A stretch of 64,000 bases of DNA from Verrucomicrobiota bacterium (GTDB lineage Bacteria > Verrucomicrobiota > Verrucomicrobiia > Opitutales > Opitutaceae): NCBI GenBank assembly GCA_023399155.1, contig JAEWQP010000010.1, positions 268,066 through 332,065 of the forward strand, read 5' to 3'. Below the pieces are notes generated by a model. That model ran no database searches. It saw only the letters and a list, made by a program, of their open reading frames with translations, and had not been told where the DNA came from. A program made the position numbers and the translations under genes. This document shows positions 62,143 to 64,000 of this stretch, one piece after another; position 1 is the first letter of the stretch; each line of letters opens with the position of its first letter.

Positions 62143-63840
62143 TCACAGATACTTGTCCGTCACGGCGCCTTCGGATGCGGTGGCGACGAGTTTGGCGTAC
62201 TTGGCGAGCACGCCGCGCGTCTCCTTCGGCTTGCGCGGCTGAAACGCCTTGGCGCGCGCCTTCAGCTCCCGGTCCGAAAGGTCGACGGAGATTTCGTTCT
62301 TCACGGCGTCGATCGTGATCGGGTCGCCGTTCTTGAGCAGGCCGATCGGGCCGCCATCAAATGCCTCGGGCGTGATGTGGCCGACGACGAAGCCGTGGCT
62401 GCCGCCGGAGAAACGACCGTCGGTGATCAGCGCGACATCCTTGCCCAGACCCTTGCCCATCACGGCTGCGGTCGGCGCGAGCATCTCACGCATGCCGGGT
62501 CCGCCACGCGGTCCCTCATTGCGCACGACCACCACGTGGCCGGCTTTCACCTTTCCCCCGAGGATGCCCTTGAGCGCGTCCTCCTCGCTCTCGAAGATGA
62601 TCGCGCGGCCGCTGAACGTGAGGCCTTCCTTGCCGGAGATCTTCGCCACCGCGCCCTTCGGTGCGAGGTTGCCGTAGAGGATGCGCAGGTGGCTGTCCTT
62701 TTTGATCGGATTGGACAGCGGGTAGATGATGTCCTGGTCGGCCGGGTAGGGCGCGACCCGCTTGAGGTTTTCCGCAACCGTCTTGCCCGTCACCGTGAGG
62801 CAGTCGCCGTGGAGCAGACCGGCCTTGAGCAGCATCTTCATCAATGGCGCGATGCCGCCGATGCGCGCGAGGTGTGCGACGCTGTATTTGCCGGATGGCT
62901 TGAGGTCGGCGAGCACCGGCACGCGTTTGCCGATGCGCGTGAAGTCGTCCAACCCGAGTTTCACGCCCGCCGTGTGCGCGATGGCGAGCAGGTGCAGCAC
63001 GGCATTCGTCGAACCACCCAGCGCGATGGCCACGGTGATGGCGTTCTCAAAAGCCTTCTTCGTCAGGATGTCGCGCGGGCGGATGCCGAGTTTGAGGAGA
63101 TTCAACACCGCGGCGCCGGCGCGGCGGCAGTCGTCGATCTTTTCCCCGCCGATCGCGAGCTGGCTGGCGCTGTCCGGGAGGCTCATGCCGAGCGCCTCGA
63201 TGGCGGATGCCATCGTGTTCGCCGTATACATGCCGCCGCATGAGCCCGGTCCGGGGATCGAGCACTCCTCGATCGTCTTCAGGCCGGCCGCATCGAGCTT
63301 GCCCGCGGCGTGCTGGCCCACGGCTTCGAACACGGACACGATGTCGCATTCCTTTTTCGACTCGGGGTGGATGCCGGGAAGGATCGTGCCGCCGTAGACA
63401 AAGACGGACGGGCGGTTGAGGCGCGCCATCGCCATCACGCAGCCGGGCATGTTCTTGTCGCAGCCGCCGATCGCGACCAGGCCGTCGAAGCCCTCGGCGC
63501 CGCACACCGTCTCGATCGAATCGGCGATGACCTCGCGCGAGACGAGCGAGTAACGCATGCCCAGCGTGCCCATGGAAATCCCATCGGCGACGGTGATCGT
63601 GCCGAAGATGATGGACTTGCCACCGGCGTCGTCCGCGCCCTTGCCCGCCTCGCGCGCGAGTCCGTCGATGTGCATGTTACACGGCGTGAGCATGCTCCAG
63701 GTCGAGGCGATGCCGACGACCGGCTTCTTGAAATCGGGGTCGGTGAATCCGACGGCGCGAAGCATGGAGCGATTCGGCGCGCGATCGCTGCCGTCATGCA
63801 CGATGGCGGAATGGGCACGAGGATCTGGAGTGTTGGCCAT
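62143..63840 (-). CDS. ilvD: Dihydroxy-acid dehydratase
   Basis: 565 aa from ATG 63840. Fe-S and substrate motifs: STWSMLTPCNMHIDGLAREA, GGCDKNMPGCVMAMARLNRP, SIPGPGSCGGMYTANTMASA (three cluster cysteines), IALGGSTNAVLHLLAIAHTA, GNLAPKGAVAKISGKEGLTF, EGPRGGPGMREMLAPTAAVM and TDGRFSGGSHGFVVGHITPE. It dehydrates 2,3-dihydroxy-isovalerate and -methylvalerate in valine, isoleucine and leucine synthesis. Other ilv genes are not in the window. Confidence 0.96.
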   Translation of the reverse strand: MANTPDPRAHSAIVHDGSDRAPNRSMLRAVGFTDPDFKKPVVGIASTWSMLTPCNMHIDGLAREAGKGADDAGGKSIIFGTITVADGISMGTLGMRYSLVSREVIADSIETVCGAEGFDGLVAIGGCDKNMPGCVMAMARLNRPSVFVYGGTILPGIHPESKKECDIVSVFEAVGQHAAGKLDAAGLKTIEECSIPGPGSCGGMYTANTMASAIEALGMSLPDSASQLAIGGEKIDDCRRAGAAVLNLLKLGIRPRDILTKKAFENAITVAIALGGSTNAVLHLLAIAHTAGVKLGLDDFTRIGKRVPVLADLKPSGKYSVAHLARIGGIAPLMKMLLKAGLLHGDCLTVTGKTVAENLKRVAPYPADQDIIYPLSNPIKKDSHLRILYGNLAPKGAVAKISGKEGLTFSGRAIIFESEEDALKGILGGKVKAGHVVVVRNEGPRGGPGMREMLAPTAAVMGKGLGKDVALITDGRFSGGSHGFVVGHITPEAFDGGPIGLLKNGDPITIDAVKNEISVDLSDRELKARAKAFQPRKPKETRGVLAKYAKLVATASEGAVTDKYL

Positions 63841-64000
63841 GGCGGAGAAAAGGAGCGTCGAGCGAAACAGCCATCGCCGGTTGGCGCAAGGCACGAGCTT
63901 CGGGGGGAGTGAGGACGGAAGTCGGAGATCAGAAGTTCGAGACGAAGGGCCGGGGAGCAGGGGTTTCGGGTCCAGGGTAGGGCGAGGCCTCCGGCCGAGC
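63841..64000. repeat. Spacer at the right edge with word repeats
   Basis: 63905-63950 holds GAGGACGGAAGTCGGAGATCAG-like words resembling 54975-55045. 63973-64000 is GGTAGGGCGAGGCCTCCGGC plus CGAGC, the best example of the GAGGCCTCGCC family seen at 45826-45846 and within 59573-59869. It runs to the window edge. Confidence 0.55.

Overview
This 64 kb window is GC-rich bacterial chromosome with mostly short spacers and genes on both strands. It probably comes from Verrucomicrobiota, close to Opitutaceae. That is an inference, based on the long TonB-dependent receptor whose mature N-terminus runs into an 'LTPFEVTADQDNGYQ'-type plug, LacI-controlled polysaccharide genes, twin cytochrome c-b fusion proteins, a bacterial archaemetzincin, weak or absent Shine-Dalgarno sequences, and spacers full of palindromic and low-complexity repeats. 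There is no prophage, CRISPR array, rRNA operon or classical insertion sequence.

Layout. 1-10.9 kb: a carbohydrate-acquisition locus with a GH36-like alpha-galactosidase (runs off the left edge), a heparinase II/III-type lyase, a LacI regulator, a TonB-dependent receptor, a Tat-exported pyruvyl-transferase-like protein and a GH105 unsaturated-glycuronyl hydrolase. 11-20.5 kb: carB, tRNA-Asp, two exported or membrane proteins, an acyltransferase, a GT4 glycosyltransferase and a Lys/Ala/Pro-tailed carbohydrate-binding-like protein. 20.5-21.1 kb: tRNA-Ala followed by a GIY-YIG nuclease gene between two 107-bp direct repeats. 21-28 kb: a histidine kinase, a SET-domain methyltransferase and two divergent multiheme cytochrome c/b fusions. 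28-38 kb: an aminotransferase, UDP-glucose dehydrogenase, a glyoxalase, an RlmI-like methyltransferase, MoeB-rhodanese and mannose-1-phosphate guanylyltransferase. 38-47 kb: housekeeping (ruvX-truA-comF-accD-panE, an exported archaemetzincin, tsaB-alr, DAHP synthase). 47-53 kb: a degenerate zinc-ribbon protein, an inositol-monophosphatase-like enzyme, a tandem creatininase pair and two envelope proteins. 53-57 kb: two ABC-2 exporter pairs. 57-64 kb: the polyamine transporter in the order potC-D-B-A, and ilvD.

How parts work together. The left-hand locus fits import and breakdown of a uronate-containing polysaccharide. A 12-bp motif lies 118 and 140 bp upstream of the lyase and receptor genes respectively and is a candidate site for the locus regulator. 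ugd, manC and the glycosyltransferase would supply cell-surface polysaccharide. The two cytochrome fusions look like quinone-linked electron-transfer modules.

Most unusual content. Non-coding repeats form several families: the tRNA-adjacent GIY-YIG/repeat element, a 58-bp element seen at two distant sites (one forming the end of a coding region), a palindromic element of about 118 bp, a 200-bp tandem array, and degenerate short word repeats that often start exactly at stop codons. Three proteins keep a family fold but have lost canonical ligands or catalytic residues (AccD zinc ribbon, FmdB-like zinc ribbon, second creatininase).
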